Source: Schizochytrium sp. TIO01 (taxonomy: Eukaryota > Sar > Bigyra > Thraustochytrida > Thraustochytriidae). Taken from it: 64,000 nt of DNA. Shown here one piece after another: positions 30,970 to 44,600 of the stretch (positions are counted from its first letter, which is position 1; every line of letters begins with the position of its first letter). Both the position numbers and the translations under genes were made by a program. The DNA is taken from positions 7,832,668 to 7,896,667 of the forward strand of contig SMSO01000032.1 in assembly GCA_004764695.1 (NCBI GenBank). The letters are read 5' to 3'. The notes under the pieces are model-generated. The model saw only the letters and a list, made by a program, of their open reading frames with translations. It had not been told where the DNA came from and did not search any database.

Positions 30970-32616
30970 TTACCAATTGATCTGGGTTCTTAAAGTTGGC
31001 ATGAGATCAAGGCATGAAATCGACCTTTTCCATGGCTGGGTAGAATTAAGGGCGTACCCGAACGCCTCCATTGCCTTTGAGACAAGGGGCAGCGTCTTTG
31101 CGCTCTCAGTGAATCGAATAGAGTCTTGGAGAGACCATTTACGACCCTCATATGAGAAAGCGTGTGTCCGAAATTCTTCACGAACGAATTCTTCTGTTAT
31201 TCTGTTCTTAACAACGTCATCAGGGAGTGAGAGAAACTTTGATGCTGCATCTAGGCATGCCATATTACCTTGGATGACATCCTCGATACGAAGGACATAA
31301 TATTGATCAGGTTCAAGATTTGTGATCGCCCATTTTGCAATGTCGAGGTTCATTCGGGCCCAGAATTCAAGATGTGCTGGTAAAGAATTTGGGCATTTGA
31401 CTCCTGTATAAGTCTGACAGAGCCCCCTAAACATTTTTAAGTTGCGACCATTGGCAACGTCTCTTCCATCACGTATAACATGGAAGAATTTAAATTGCTT
31501 CCCCAACGCAGCCTTGAAAAAGGGCAATACAAGTGCAGTCCTTGGGTGTTTGAAGCCAAACAAGCCTGGCAGAAGCTTCGGGTCTACCTTTTTGTCTTCT
31601 TTGGCAAGTTGCAACATACTGAGTGAGATGTTAGACACGAATTGGATCCCGAGTTGCCAAAGATTTGGATCTCCGAACTCATCTTTAGAATACCCAATTG
31701 ATTGGGTACGTTCTAAAGCTCGTGTATAGAGACTATGCACCTTAATTTCTCTGGTTGAGCCATTGCAATTGTACAACTCAAGACTTGCCATAAACATAAG
31801 AGCATCATAGGTGTACAACACTGAGTCAGGGAGCCCTGGAAACCTGTAATGGCCCATATCTACGCCAAGTTTACTTAAAAGCATTTGAACCGCACGGGTA
31901 CCACTGTCGCCTATACCTCCAACGATAATGGGTCCTGGGTTTTCCGGCCCTAATGCGAGTCGCAGTTGCTCTTGAATGTTTTTAGCGTAATCATCACAGG
32001 CTGAAAACCCAAGATCATTCGATTCGTTGCCCGAAGTAAGATCATTTGGTCTAACGCCATCACGTGAAGCTAGTCGGGGTGCATACTTCGATGGTGACAT
32101 TTTCCATGGCAAATGAATTGATTGCCATGCTGATACAGTGAGTTGTGCGAACATGATGACCCCAAGAACGAGAAGTACACAAAGTATTTTGAAGCATTTA
32201 GACTGCCATAATAAAATGGTAGGTCTCTTATTCCGAGCGCCTTCAGGTTTGTCATCTGGTCTATGCCAAAACCATTGTGAGAAACATTCAAAATAACAAA
32301 CATCAGACACTGTGTCTTTTCTGAGACTTAGTTCTCTTTTCTCCAAAGAGCTTGCGAACCTGTCATGCACAGAGCAATGGCTATCATTGTGCAGTTGTAA
32401 TTTCTTAAGGGGTTGCTTCGCTGCAGAAGGCTTAAAGTCTCCATTTCCCCTAGCAGACACACACGATGATAACCGAGGAGGCGATGGCAAGCTGCACTGC
32501 CCTGCTTTAATGTCACGTGTTAAATTGTGATTCCCCAAGCAACTCTCATTTGGTGCCAACATTGGAACTCCGCTGATATGTGGCTTACTGCTGAACGCCC
32601 ATTCTGTGTCGCCCAT
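30970..32616 (-). CDS. Golgi-type sulfotransferase, type II membrane protein
   Basis: Predicted to move sulfate from PAPS to a carbohydrate or protein in the Golgi lumen. 548 residues from the ATG at 32616; the codon two triplets earlier is GTG. A Cys- and Ser-rich cytosolic tail of about 140 residues precedes one signal-anchor helix (about 143-162, ILCVLLVLGVIMFAQLTV). The lumenal part has the 5'-phosphosulfate-like loop GGIGDSGTRAV near 233-243 and the 3'-phosphate motif FFHVIRDGRDVANGR near residue 380. Both are standard for the sulfotransferase fold. The acceptor cannot be deduced. Several N-X-S/T sites fit lumenal exposure. The cytosolic tail is long for this group, where a few to a few tens of residues is usual. 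Confidence 0.88.
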   Translation of the reverse strand: MGDTEWAFSSKPHISGVPMLAPNESCLGNHNLTRDIKAGQCSLPSPPRLSSCVSARGNGDFKPSAAKQPLKKLQLHNDSHCSVHDRFASSLEKRELSLRKDTVSDVCYFECFSQWFWHRPDDKPEGARNKRPTILLWQSKCFKILCVLLVLGVIMFAQLTVSAWQSIHLPWKMSPSKYAPRLASRDGVRPNDLTSGNESNDLGFSACDDYAKNIQEQLRLALGPENPGPIIVGGIGDSGTRAVQMLLSKLGVDMGHYRFPGLPDSVLYTYDALMFMASLELYNCNGSTREIKVHSLYTRALERTQSIGYSKDEFGDPNLWQLGIQFVSNISLSMLQLAKEDKKVDPKLLPGLFGFKHPRTALVLPFFKAALGKQFKFFHVIRDGRDVANGRNLKMFRGLCQTYTGVKCPNSLPAHLEFWARMNLDIAKWAITNLEPDQYYVLRIEDVIQGNMACLDAASKFLSLPDDVVKNRITEEFVREEFRTHAFSYEGRKWSLQDSIRFTESAKTLPLVSKAMEAFGYALNSTQPWKRSISCLDLMPTLRTQINW

Positions 32617-35600
32617 TTGCACGAAAAAATGCGGTTGTGGCCCGGTTCACGAACGTGTAAGCAAGAGCTTAGCAAAGGTCAAGGATCACGTTATGGGAAA
32701 GTTAAGAAGTAGTGCGTCTGTTATTTCACAACTAATGTCGCATCAATTGATCACCCGAGGCTAAACGAACAGCAATGATATTGCTGATGTTGTCTCAAAT
32801 AAGCTTATCCAAAGAGCACAACTCGACTCACCCTGCTATAGCCTATTCTGAAGCGAGCGCCGCTCAGCTGTTATGAATTCCCGCAGATATATAAGATTTG
32901 GGTTTTGTTGAACTTGGATTTGAAAAATGATTTAAGAACATGCGATACTCTTAATATTTATGTCCTTCTTCCTGCGCTGGCTATGTAACTGTCCCTCCGT
33001 CAGAAACTAGCACTTAGTCCTAGTAGCTTTAATTTTTAAAGGCCTATATATTTCTTTAAAGATAATTAACATTAAAAAATAAAGTAAAACAATTAGAATA
33101 GATATCTCCTCAGGCTGGTATACATAGATAAGGTATGGATGAAACAGTCAGGCCCATTAACTCTGTGCTCTTGTTGTTTGCTTACATTTCTCGTGGGCTT
33201 CCCAGATCGACGTCAGAGCAGCTACGTCTCCCTTGAATCTATTTCGTGTACTGTGATTTATCTAAATAAGATTGGACCTTAGAGAGGAAAGACATAAATG
33301 AAGTTGCAGTTTGAGTGACCCAGAAAAACCTACCTACACCAGTCCGAAGGACTCAGTCTTACTCACTAGCGATCAGAACTTGACTCCTTTCGAAATATTG
33401 AATGAAGGCACTTGGCCTCAGATTTGCTGCAATGTGGCTTCAATTGCACCCCTGCAGTTATCTAATTTGCCCTACCCTATGTGAGGTTCGATTTTTTAAG
33501 TTTTACAGTTTACAATTACAATTAGTTTAGTAAAACATCATATGTGTTAGCTACTCTACATAGAAGTGTATGGCAATGCCGTATTAAACTTATTATTATT
33601 TTAGTTTTAAAATAGTATTATTCTTGTATGTATATACATATTTTTTGAAGGTGTGATTTAATTATATAAAAAAACAGAGTTTATGTTATAATTAAAAATG
33701 AAAGAAAAATCCAACGAAGACACGCAGCATTGTCCAACTCAAAAAGTAGAGAAGCTAAATAAAGAAACTCAACGGAAATAAAATAGAGTTTTTCTTTCAG
33801 GAACTTAGCACTTATTGTTTTGATTAGGAGATATACTTTCTCTGATTAGTCAGTCAGGAGTAGTTTCTCACTCGGACAAGTCGGAGTCTTCGGGATGATG
33901 ATTTGGGCTTAACATGGTGCAAACACAATTAAAAGCATGCGGCACAATATTTCATCACGTATCACGATGTTGAAATCATTCGGTGTCAGCTTCAGCTTGT
34001 GGTCAGATGACAATTCCGACTCGCGAATGATTTCCAAGGCCGTACTTAAGCACGTTCAACTTGGCTTGATCCCCTACAATCAGTGGGGGATATAATACCT
34101 GGATAGTACCTACCTAGGCCCCACCAATAGGGACTATGAATATGTTCTTACTTCTGATGTGAAAACCTCATCGAAACATATAACGAGATGGAAGATGGTG
34201 AGCTCGATTGTTCCAGCAGTAGGAATTCTCCTGGCCAGTCGCACTCCGAGTTACCAGCATTCTCTCGGAAACCTGACTGGTTAGTAATGAGTGATTGTTT
34301 TGGCATGGGGTTTTACCCAAGTTGCTAACTCGTCACCTGATGACATGGTAAGGTAGGTGCTAGACATCAAAGCGAAATTGCGAAGAATAGAGGACCACTT
34401 GCACAAAAGAAAAACCTATATCACAAGCAGTAGTAGGCACCTCCTACCTACTATAGGCGCTGTTTCCATGGTTCCCGCAACACGGTCTATCGAGTGGGTC
34501 CGGATAGTAGCCTTCCTTCATGCAGCCAGCAGTACTCAACTTTCTTCACAGTACTCGACTGCTGTTCTCACATAATCCAAAACCTCATCTTAAATGTTAT
34601 CTGTCTGCTACGATACTTATCACTTTTTTTATATCTGCAGAGCTATTGTTTGTCCTTCAGGTACCAAAGTACAATTGGGCCGGAGTGGCGGAGAACTCAC
34701 AAGTCTTTGCAATGTCGTTTCTTGAAATCATTTCGTAGATACCAATTTCCAAATTATGGGAGTTTGCTAAATTCGATTCTCTGTGCAGGTGCCAAAATCT
34801 CTTCGGTCAATACCTCAGACTGAATGCTTTTTCAGAGTGAAGTTTCTCTGGCACGGAAAATCAAGCATTCATATTGGGCTTACTCGTTGTTCAAGCTGCA
34901 CGCGCATCAGTTATGCCAAAGTCTTTGAAACTCTGCACTGCCAGAACCTGCCTGCACAATCTGGATGTCTGTACTACCTTTGCACGATCTACTTAAGGTA
35001 GTAGGTAATAGGTATTCTACCTACTCTGGATTAGATAACGTGAGTCTGCGAAATGTAAGCATGGTGGAATTAGGTACTAGGTTGTATCAAGTGCTACCCA
35101 ATACCGATTGGTTGGATTCCTTTCGCTCACCGAAGTTCTCTCTACTCAAAAAGTATTCATTTTTCTCTATTCCATCCTCTAACGTGACCAGAAACTCAAG
35201 TCAAAGCATATTACTCATACTGGTGTGTGGTGGGAAGGACCATGGAAATATGTAGATAGATGTAGGGATGGACGGATACCTAGGTATGGCGCGTTTGCAC
35301 TTTATCAGCCTTTATTATCCTCATTGAGTCAGTCCCTGCGAAATCATATCTATATCTATGGAAAACGAGCTGTTAAGGAATCTTTTCTATTTAGAGCAAT
35401 CTAGCTTATAGAATGCAAATGCATTTGTTGATTGGTGGCGATCAAATACTAGAGTTGGCAATAGATAGGTCGGCTGGCAATTTCAACCTAGCATGCCGCG
35501 GCAAAACAATAGAAAAGTTAGTTGTTAGCATCCAATAATTAAACAAACGTAATGCAAACAAGTTGCAATCTATCCGTCAATCTTCATGCCTGTTCTTGGG

Positions 35601-36861
35601 TTCTGATGCGAGATAGATCCTTAGCTAATATCTAAATACTAGCTGGACAGAGTGGTGCCAAGTGGAAAAGAATATGGTTTAGGCCTGAAACACAACGTTA
35701 TAACAATGTGGTGCAGGGAAATAGTCCCGACCTACTACTCCACCACGACATATTGCTTTACTTTAGAGCTAAGCATACTAAATTTGACGTTCTATGGAAA
35801 TCTACATCTGTTGATTTGAAGTAGTAAAAAAGCTTTTCGCACCCTTCAGGCGCAAGGTTTTCTTATTAATTATTAATTATTAATTATTTTTAAAAATTAT
35901 TTTTAGAAAAAGAAAACAAACTATAAATTACTGAGATATCTAACACTGGAACACAAACAAGGTTTTGATGGAAAGCTTGCATGAAGTTCGATCACTGCTA
36001 TGTCTATGGCGTGAAAGGGATGCGGTAGGAATCCATACGTACGCTTCTCTTTACTAACCTAACAGGAAAGTCACGTGTCAACAACAAGGCGACATGATTA
36101 TTTAGCTACTCTAAAGCGGAGGAGGCGCGATTCCTTGAAAACTACCTCTTAGAGCAAAAGATGGCAAATGCACTCAAACACTATTCCTGTTAATTCTTTT
36201 ACTTGATCATAACTCAAGTTAAAATATGTCGCTGTTAACAAATATATATGAACACTAGTGCGACTTGGTCTTAGCTATTCACAGCTGAGCAGTTTATTAG
36301 ACAAAGCAAGAAGAAACGGGTAGCAAGAGACTCAGCTAAGCTCAAAATCAGACCAACAACAGGTGTTGCCATGTCGAGGATAGCTGTATTATAATGCCAG
36401 AGCTAGCGTACATAGCTGCCAGCTATTTCCTCGCATGGATAAACAGATCATAATTCCCATTTCTGAAAATATTGAATTCTATTCGCATGAAGTGTCACCG
36501 TTTGCATTTGTCGATGTTCTCAGCATGGGACTCTAAGCGCTTTGCATGCTGGTAAGTAGGTTGCTTATACAGATCCATATTCTAAGTGTCGATTCCAAGA
36601 TTCTAATCCCAACAATATTGGTCAGGTTTTTCTGAAAGGATAATTTCAGGAAGCCTCGAATAGCACTAGTGCTTGCCACCAAACGCCTACCATCCGCTGG
36701 GTGAGTTTATGGTCGACGTCTTATCGCACTACAGCCTATCTCCTTTGAACGTTGCTGCAAATGGATTTACAAGTTCTTCAAGCCATGGTTACTCTGCCGC
36801 TATATTTACTTTACAGGTCTGATGACATTCTAGGTCTCATAAAAAGTTATCACATGGCATT

Positions 36862-37392
36862 TCACTTGACGGGGGTCGATGTTATTGAAGCACGTGACCC
36901 GAATCCAGGTCGCTCAACAAGCAGCTCAACGAGAGGGCCGTAGTAGACCCTATTATCAGTGTCCCCGTACAATTTATAAACATAGCAAGAACTGTCAAGA
37001 ATAAATTTAATGACAAAAAAGCCTGCCTGCCTTCCTCCCTCACGAGCATAATTAGAAATTTTCCTACAACCCCCCTCCAAACCCACCCAAATCTTAAGAG
37101 TCTCTGCAATTTCCGAGATAATCTTCAAAGATTTGGAAGTAGGATATATTGAGAGCCTATTTGAATGCATTTTGATAATAAAAAAATGCCTCTTTTGGTT
37201 CAGGTGATCAGCTAGTGAGAACCTCTTAGCACCTTTTGAAGTCCACCCGATGTACTTTGGTATGCCTTTTGGCATATTGATCTTACTTGCTAACGATGGG
37301 AGGTGACACTCAGAGTCGCTCTGTACCAGGTTAACCTGTATGAAGGCCTGTAGCTCTTCCTCTCTCGTGTAGATCACGTAGAGCCTAAAGAA
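36862..37392 (-). other. Doubtful minus-strand open frame or exon
   Basis: A minus-strand frame of about 176 codons with plausible composition but no recognised family. Its first in-frame ATG is 35 codons after the nearest GTG, leaving 137 residues. The open region begins beside a pyrimidine-rich stretch ending TTTCTTTAG, which could be a splice acceptor, and a GTAAGT lies about 190 bases upstream. Phase does not join neatly, so I hold it as a candidate only. Confidence 0.2.
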
Positions 37393-38346
37393 ATTGATTC
37401 ACTTCAAGTGAGACCATCAGAGATTTAGACTTGTACATCGGTTTAGGGAGATCACCAGTGTTTCTCTGTGCCTTGAACCTGTAATGAAACTTTCACAGTA
37501 ATACAGCTGAAAAGCTCCATGATCTAGGGGCAGGTATGATGTGATGGTGCCTAAAAAAATGTTTCAAGTCAAGCATTACTTACACTGAGAGTTCATTCTC
37601 TTTCCTAACAGATTATCTGAGGGGACTTAAGACCAGGTTGCGCGAGATTATGATCTAGGCTGAATGTCAGCGAATCGGTATTCACAAGACTTGCAAAACA
37701 AACGTTTGCAAGTTGGAAAGAAAAGAAGAGACAACGAAGTTGTAGTACCTATGTAGGCCGATGGTACAAAAGAAAGACAGAAAAGAAATGTATTGAGTGA
37801 TCCTTTGGACCTGAGATTTTTACCCAATCTGAAAGATTTTAACTCAGTACCTCTGACTAGTGAGAATGGGAAATGTCAGGGAGGGGAAAAAACCAAGCGT
37901 TGAGATGTTCTTGTCATTCGCCTCTTTTTCTACATTCCCTTGCTCAACATCACTCTACCTACCTACTGAATCTTAGCACCTGTTGCTCAGTAGATCTGCA
38001 GTAAAGTAGGACCCAACTCAGCTCAGCCCTGATCTAACTATGTCTGGTGAAAGCTTGTCTCGATCTTCAAGTTCTTCGATACACCTGCACCTTTCTACTA
38101 GTAAAGTCGGTGTGTATGTGTGGAGCCAACTACTAGCAGAGGCAGTTAGTTAGATCCATAGAACTTCATAGGCTTCTCCAGATCAAATAGGCAGTTACTT
38201 AGCTGAGCAGGTAAGGTTAAGTTGTGCCCTAACTGGCAAGTCAATTTCTCCTACAGCTGTTACTAACAGACACTTGTAAGCAGTGGTACTACCAAGTGCT
38301 AGTCCCTCCTACTAATCCTTGTTCATCTTTGTTATTATCATCGTAG

Positions 38347-38453
<107 letters not shown>

Positions 38454-38698
38454 TGGAGAGAGAGAGAAATAATCGAAACATAGGAAAGAGGAAGCGAGGG
38501 AAAAAGAGAAAGGCGAATGAGGAATAAATAAATAAATAAATAAAGAAAGGGCAATGAATAGGAGGGCGTAGGATATAGGCTTAAGTATATTAAAGGAGGA
38601 GGAATAAACTTAAGAGAAGTAAGAAGAAGAGACGATCAAATCATCAGATAAATCAGATCAGTCAAACAACAGGCAGACCTATACAAGAGGCCGTCGCC

Positions 38699-41600
38699 AT
38701 GGATCTACCGCCGCGCTCGGTAGGGGCAGGCGGGCACCTCGGAGGTCAACCCTCAAACTCCATGCAGCAGCAACAGCAGCAGCAGCTGCTGCGACAGCAA
38801 CTACAGCAGCAGCAACAGACGCAGCAGGTGCAACAGTCGCAGCAAGTCCAACCGCAGCGACAAGGTGCGCCGCAGTCTGCGGCAGCCTTCGCCTCCCAGG
38901 GCGTGCATGGTGTACAGCAACAACAACAGCAACAACAATACCAGTACCAGCACAACCAACAGCAGCAGCCGCAGCAGCACATGATGCAGAGCCGCGGCCA
39001 AATCCCAAGCGGCGCCCAGCATTTTCACCAAAATCAACAACAACAACAACAAATGCAGTACGGACAGCGCCAACAACAATTCCAACATCAGCAGCATCCG
39101 TCATCTTACCAGAACTCCACAACTACGCAGAGGAGACCATCGTACGCGAGGGTGATGACAATGGTGCCTGCGAACCCCAGCAACAACAGGAACAATATGA
39201 GCAACACGAGTAACATGAATAGCAATGCTGCCCAAGGATCGCGTGACATGGGGCCTGCGAGAACGCGAGGAGGCGGAGCAGTGGGCAGCAGAGGTGGAAG
39301 AGGAGGATCACGAGGAGGCAGAGCAGGAGTGGAGAGAGCAGGCTCTGCGAGGAAGAAGAAAAAGTCTCTGGCAGAGGACAAGCTCATGGGTGAGCACGCG
39401 GCCTTCTTTGAGGAGATGGAAAGAGAGGAAGCAGCACCCAGGGAGAAAGAGGAACCTCTTATTGAAACCATCCTCGGCAGGAGACTCCGCGAAGATTATG
39501 ATCCCGAGCTAGAGGAGGAAGGAGACGAAGACGATGATGCAGACGCAGACGCAGAATCGTCTTCTGTATCCGGCATTCCTAATAGCAGTAGTAGCTCCAA
39601 TGGAAGAGCGAACTCTGGACAGGGCGCTCTATTGGAGAGTGTTGAGGTTCAGACACCCACGAAAAAGAAGAAGGCCAAGACTCGACGAGAGCTCCTTGAA
39701 GAGGAGGACGAGAGACGCCGAGTTGAACAGGACAAATTTGAGTTTCTAGTCAAGTGGCGTGGCAAGTCTTACCTGCACGCGGACTGGGTAAGCCCAGATC
39801 TCATTGATCTCGATGTGAACGGGTCCCAAAGGCTTAAACGCTTCGTTAACACCCTTCCTTCCGAGCAGGAAGAAGCAAGCGCGAACTCGAACAGAGGCCG
39901 CGAAGAAATAGAGTACTTCGATCCCACCTTCGTCGAAGTTGACCGCATCCTGGACGAGTCTAAGGAGGATGATCCACAAACGCAGGCCAAACGCACACCC
40001 TCGTGGATCCGTGAAGCCACGCAGATTCTGTCAAAGATCATCAACTACCGCCGCAAAGGAACCAAGTTCTCTATGTTTTTTATGGAGCCTGTAGATGAAG
40101 AACGTGATGGCGCACCAGGATATCACGAGATGATCGCGCAACCCATGGACTTTGGCACAATCCACGACAGGCTACTTGGCGGTCATCACTACAACACTAT
40201 GGATGATTTTGCCAAAGACATGCGTCTTGTGTTTGCGAACTGTAGAATTTACAACACAGACCCCGAACTCTTCGTACGCGAGTGCAGCGAAAAGCTGTCT
40301 GAGATATTCGAACAAAAGTTTGGAGCCCTTAAGGCCAGCCAGGCCGAGCTCAACGAGAAGGACAAGGGGGCCCTTTATTTGGTTAAATGGAAAAACATGA
40401 GTTACGCAGACTCTACCTGGGAACGGGCCACAGATATTCTCGACGATCACGCAATTGCTGCATACCGTCGCCGCAGCAAGATCCCAGCAGCGAAGCGCCA
40501 AGCTGTTCAGAGCACCAATATTGAGAACAAGATCAATACCGAGCGCTCTGTTCTAGCACAACAACAGGACCTTCACCGTCGTCGAGTCACTGAACATCTT
40601 GAATCACAACGCCGGATTCTGCGCCAACGACAAGAAGGCGAACGTCAGGAACTTCTTGAGCGACAGCGTCGCGAGATGCAGCAACAGCAAGCCATGTACG
40701 CAAGCGGCTCTAATGGAGCTCCGTACCAGAATTTCCCTCCCAACTTTCAGGCCTACATGCAACAACTGCAACAAAGTCACAAGCAGCAGCAAGACCGTCT
40801 CGTCCAGGCACACAGCGAACAGGAGCGACAGTTTACATTACAACAGCAACAGCATATTCAACTTACGAACAACCAACTCCAAACTCAGAATCAGCAGCTT
40901 GAACAGCGTCATCAGCAGCTTAGAGCTCAGATGCAGCAAAATGAAGAGGTAGATAATGAGGCTGTCGCAGCGGCCGCCGAGGGCCATCACGCGACATCTA
41001 GCTCAGGATCACGGTTCTTCAAATACACTGAGTCCCCTGCCTTCAAGGACGGCCTCAGACTTCGCTCGTATCAGCTGGAAGGTCTGAACTGGCTGGCTTT
41101 CAACTACGCCAACAACCGCGGATCACTCCTTGCTGATGAAATGGGTCTCGGTAAAACATGTCAAACCGTTTCTTTCGTCCGCCATCTAAAGTTGCATGGA
41201 AATCCACCAAATCGTCCTGCCCTTGTTGTTGCGCCTCTCTCTACTCTCGGCCACTGGCGCAATGAATTTGAGCGCTGGACAGACCTCAACTGCGTCTTAT
41301 ATCATGACGGTGGTAATAGAAAGGTGACCGGATCCGCTGCCCGTGCACTCATTCGTGAGCACGAGTTCTACTATTGGCGCAAAAATTCCAAGACTGGTGT
41401 TGCCACTGCGATCCCAAATCTCTATAAGTTTGATGTCATTGTGACTTCTTATGAGGCCTTGAGTGCTGATGGTCCAGAGTTTGCTGGCATCAAGTGGTCT
41501 GGCGTCATTGTTGATGAGGGACACCGTTTGAAGTCAAAAAAGAGTAAGCTAGCGCAAACCTTTGCTGATTTTATCAAGGCTGATGTGCGGGTTATTCTCA

Positions 41601-44600
41601 CGGGTACACCCTTGCAGAACAATGTCGGTGAACTCTGGGCACTTTTGAATTTTATCGAGCCGAAAGAGTTCCCCGATCGTGAAGACTTCCTTGAGCACTT
41701 TGGTGATATGCAAAACGCAGAGCAAGTTCAAGCCCTTCAAGCAAGAGTAAAACCTTATATGCTGCGCCGGCTTAAGGAGCATGTTGAAAAGGACATCCCT
41801 GCTAAGGAGGAAACCGTTATTGATGTGGAGCTCACAAACCTACAAAAGAAATACTACCGTGCCATCTTTGAGCGCAACCGCGAATTCCTGGGCGGCGGGC
41901 CTGGCGTTGTTAACAATCGAAATGGAGTCTCTCCGCAACTTATCAGTATTGAGATGGAACTGCGTAAATGCTGTAACCACCCATTCCTCATTTCTGGAGT
42001 TGAGCAACGTGAGGCATTGACAGGGGATATCAAGTACGAATCGGAGGAATATCTTCAACAAATGATTCAGGCAAGTGGTAAAATGGTCCTTCTCGATAAG
42101 TTGTTGGACAAGCTTCGCAAAGAAGGCCGTAAGGTTCTTATCTTTTCCCAATTCAAAATGATGCTCGATATCATATCCGACTACTGCGCTCACCCATGCC
42201 GCCAATATCCACTGGAACGCATTGATGGTAATGTCTCAGGTAATGCTCGTCAAAAGGCCATTGACCGCTTCAGTGATCCTGAAAGTAAAAGCTTCGTCTT
42301 TCTGCTTTCTACACGTGCTGGTGGCGTTGGTATTAACCTCACCGCTGCAGACACCGTGATTATCTTTGATAGTGATTGGAATCCACAAAATGACCTCCAA
42401 GCCATGGCTCGCTGCCATCGAATCGGCCAAAAGAAGTCAGTTAACGTATATCGCTTTGTGACTCGCTTGACTTACGAGTCTCATCTGTTTGATCGCGCTG
42501 CAAAGAAGCTTGGCCTTGAGCAAGCAGTTCTGGGCCGCCAAGGTTCTAGTGCTGTTGCTGAACCCGCCTCAAAGGAGGAAATTGAGGAGCTACTTAAATA
42601 CGGTGCATATCGTCTTCTGGAAGATGACGAAGAAGCAGCCAAGAAGCAGAAGGAATACTCAGAAGCTAATATTGATGACTTGCTTACCAACAGCCGCAAG
42701 GTCAACTGGGACAAAGCGGGAGCGAATCCAGATGGTAACAATGGGTTTTCTTTCTCAAAAGCCTCCTTTGTCGCTGCAGGCACTGATCAAGAAATTGACG
42801 TGCAAGATCCCAAGTTTTGGACAAAGGTGCTTGGTGAGGATCCTCGAAGTACAATGCTTGCTCGTCTTATGGACGGTTCTGCCTGTGAGACAGAAGAAAA
42901 GAAGCAGGCTTTCTTCTTGGAGCTTCGCGTGGTGGGTCACCAGGTAATCGATGAAAAGCTGAAAGGCAACGCAACCCCTGATTTCGAGCAAGAGATTATC
43001 AACTGTCTCGAAATGTTCAAGGACCTCAAACGCACATTTAACAGTCGCGAGCAAGCAGCTGCCGACCAAATGCTGCAACAGATCAAGCGCCCTTCTCGAA
43101 GAAACTATGATGTCAGCAAAATTAAAACCTTCTTTGATGGTGAGCGTCTGCCAGGTATGGACGAACCTGCTCCAGTTCAGGCGCCTGAGAAGGTTGCCTC
43201 TGACGGGGAAGACGACGATGCGAATGATGATGACTATCAGGGATCATCATCAAACAACAAGAAACCTCGCCGCTTTGTCGAGGTTGACGGACGCAAAGTT
43301 GAAATGCTTATTATTCAAGGCAAATGGATCGATCCTGAAATTCTTCGCCAGACTGTTGAAGATTTCGGTGGTTACGAAAAGGTGGTCGTCGAGCGTCTCT
43401 GGCAATCTATCCGCCGCAAGCTTGAATTGCGCGAGACGTCCTCCTGTGGACATCAAATTCATAAGGCTTACAAGAAGTACTTTTATCCTGACCCTGACTC
43501 TATGCCTGTTGTCGACGTCGAAGAGGCGCGCCGACAGAAGAAAATCGAGAAGGAGAAGCGTCAGCAAGAAGAGACCGCTGACCGTAAACGCCGTCGCTCT
43601 GACGTCGGGACCAAACGCACATCAGCTCGCTCTGCTAAGAAGGCCAAAAAGTCTCGCAACTCAAGTGCTGCGAGTATAACTGATAGCGTCTCAGCAAAAC
43701 CGAAACGTACCGAGCCAGAAGTGAAAATTGAAATTTTTGAACCCAAAGTCTACGAAGACCTCGATGCTGAGGGTAAGCCATGGTGCCGCTACTGTGGCGC
43801 CATCGAGACCTCGTCATGGTCACGGGGTCCATGGGGCCCACAAACCCTTTGTATTGCACATTACTCGCAGCATTACCAAAAGAAATCTCTTGATCTTAGC
43901 GAATATGAAGAAATGCCCAAGCAGCCGATCAACCCTGAGACAAACACGCAATTCAGGTATCTTGCTCGAAAAAAAGCAAAGGAAGATAAACGGCGTGAAT
44001 ACGAGGACTTAAATCAGGAAGATGATGACGAAGGGGATAACATGGACTTGGAGGACGAAGAAGAGGAAGATGATGACCTTGACTCTTCGGGCTTTCCTCG
44101 TCGTCGGATGCGCCGCACTACTCGTCTTCGGACGACGACCTCTCGTCGTCGAAGTGCAGCGGCTGCTGAACGGGCTATGGCTCGTGCTGCTGCCGAAGAA
44201 GACGAGGATAAAGAAGATGAGGACGAAGAGGATGAGGATGAGGACAAAAAGTCGACCTCTAAGAACAATGAAAATGATGAAGACGATGAAGAGAACGGTG
44301 ATGATGAGGACGAAGAGGAAAAACGCCCAAAGCGGGGTAGGAAAAGAAAGGCAGTAAAAAGGACACCCAAAAAAGTGAAGAAAGAAGCCAGGGCTAAGAC
44401 ATCAGACGATGAAGATGCTGATGAAAATGCTGACATTGAGGAAAAGGATGATGCTGAGGCAAAGGACGACGATGCCAAGGCTAAGGATGACGGTGCCAAG
44501 GCAAAGGACAACGATGCCGAGGCAAAGGACGACGATGCCAAGTCAAAGGACGACGATGCCAAGTCAAAGGACGACGATGCTGAGGCAAAGGACGATGATG

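Noticed and set aside
36885-36930. tRNA 3'-half-like sequence (CTGGATTCGGGTC on the minus strand)
   Set aside because: The T-stem does not pair and no 5' half exists.
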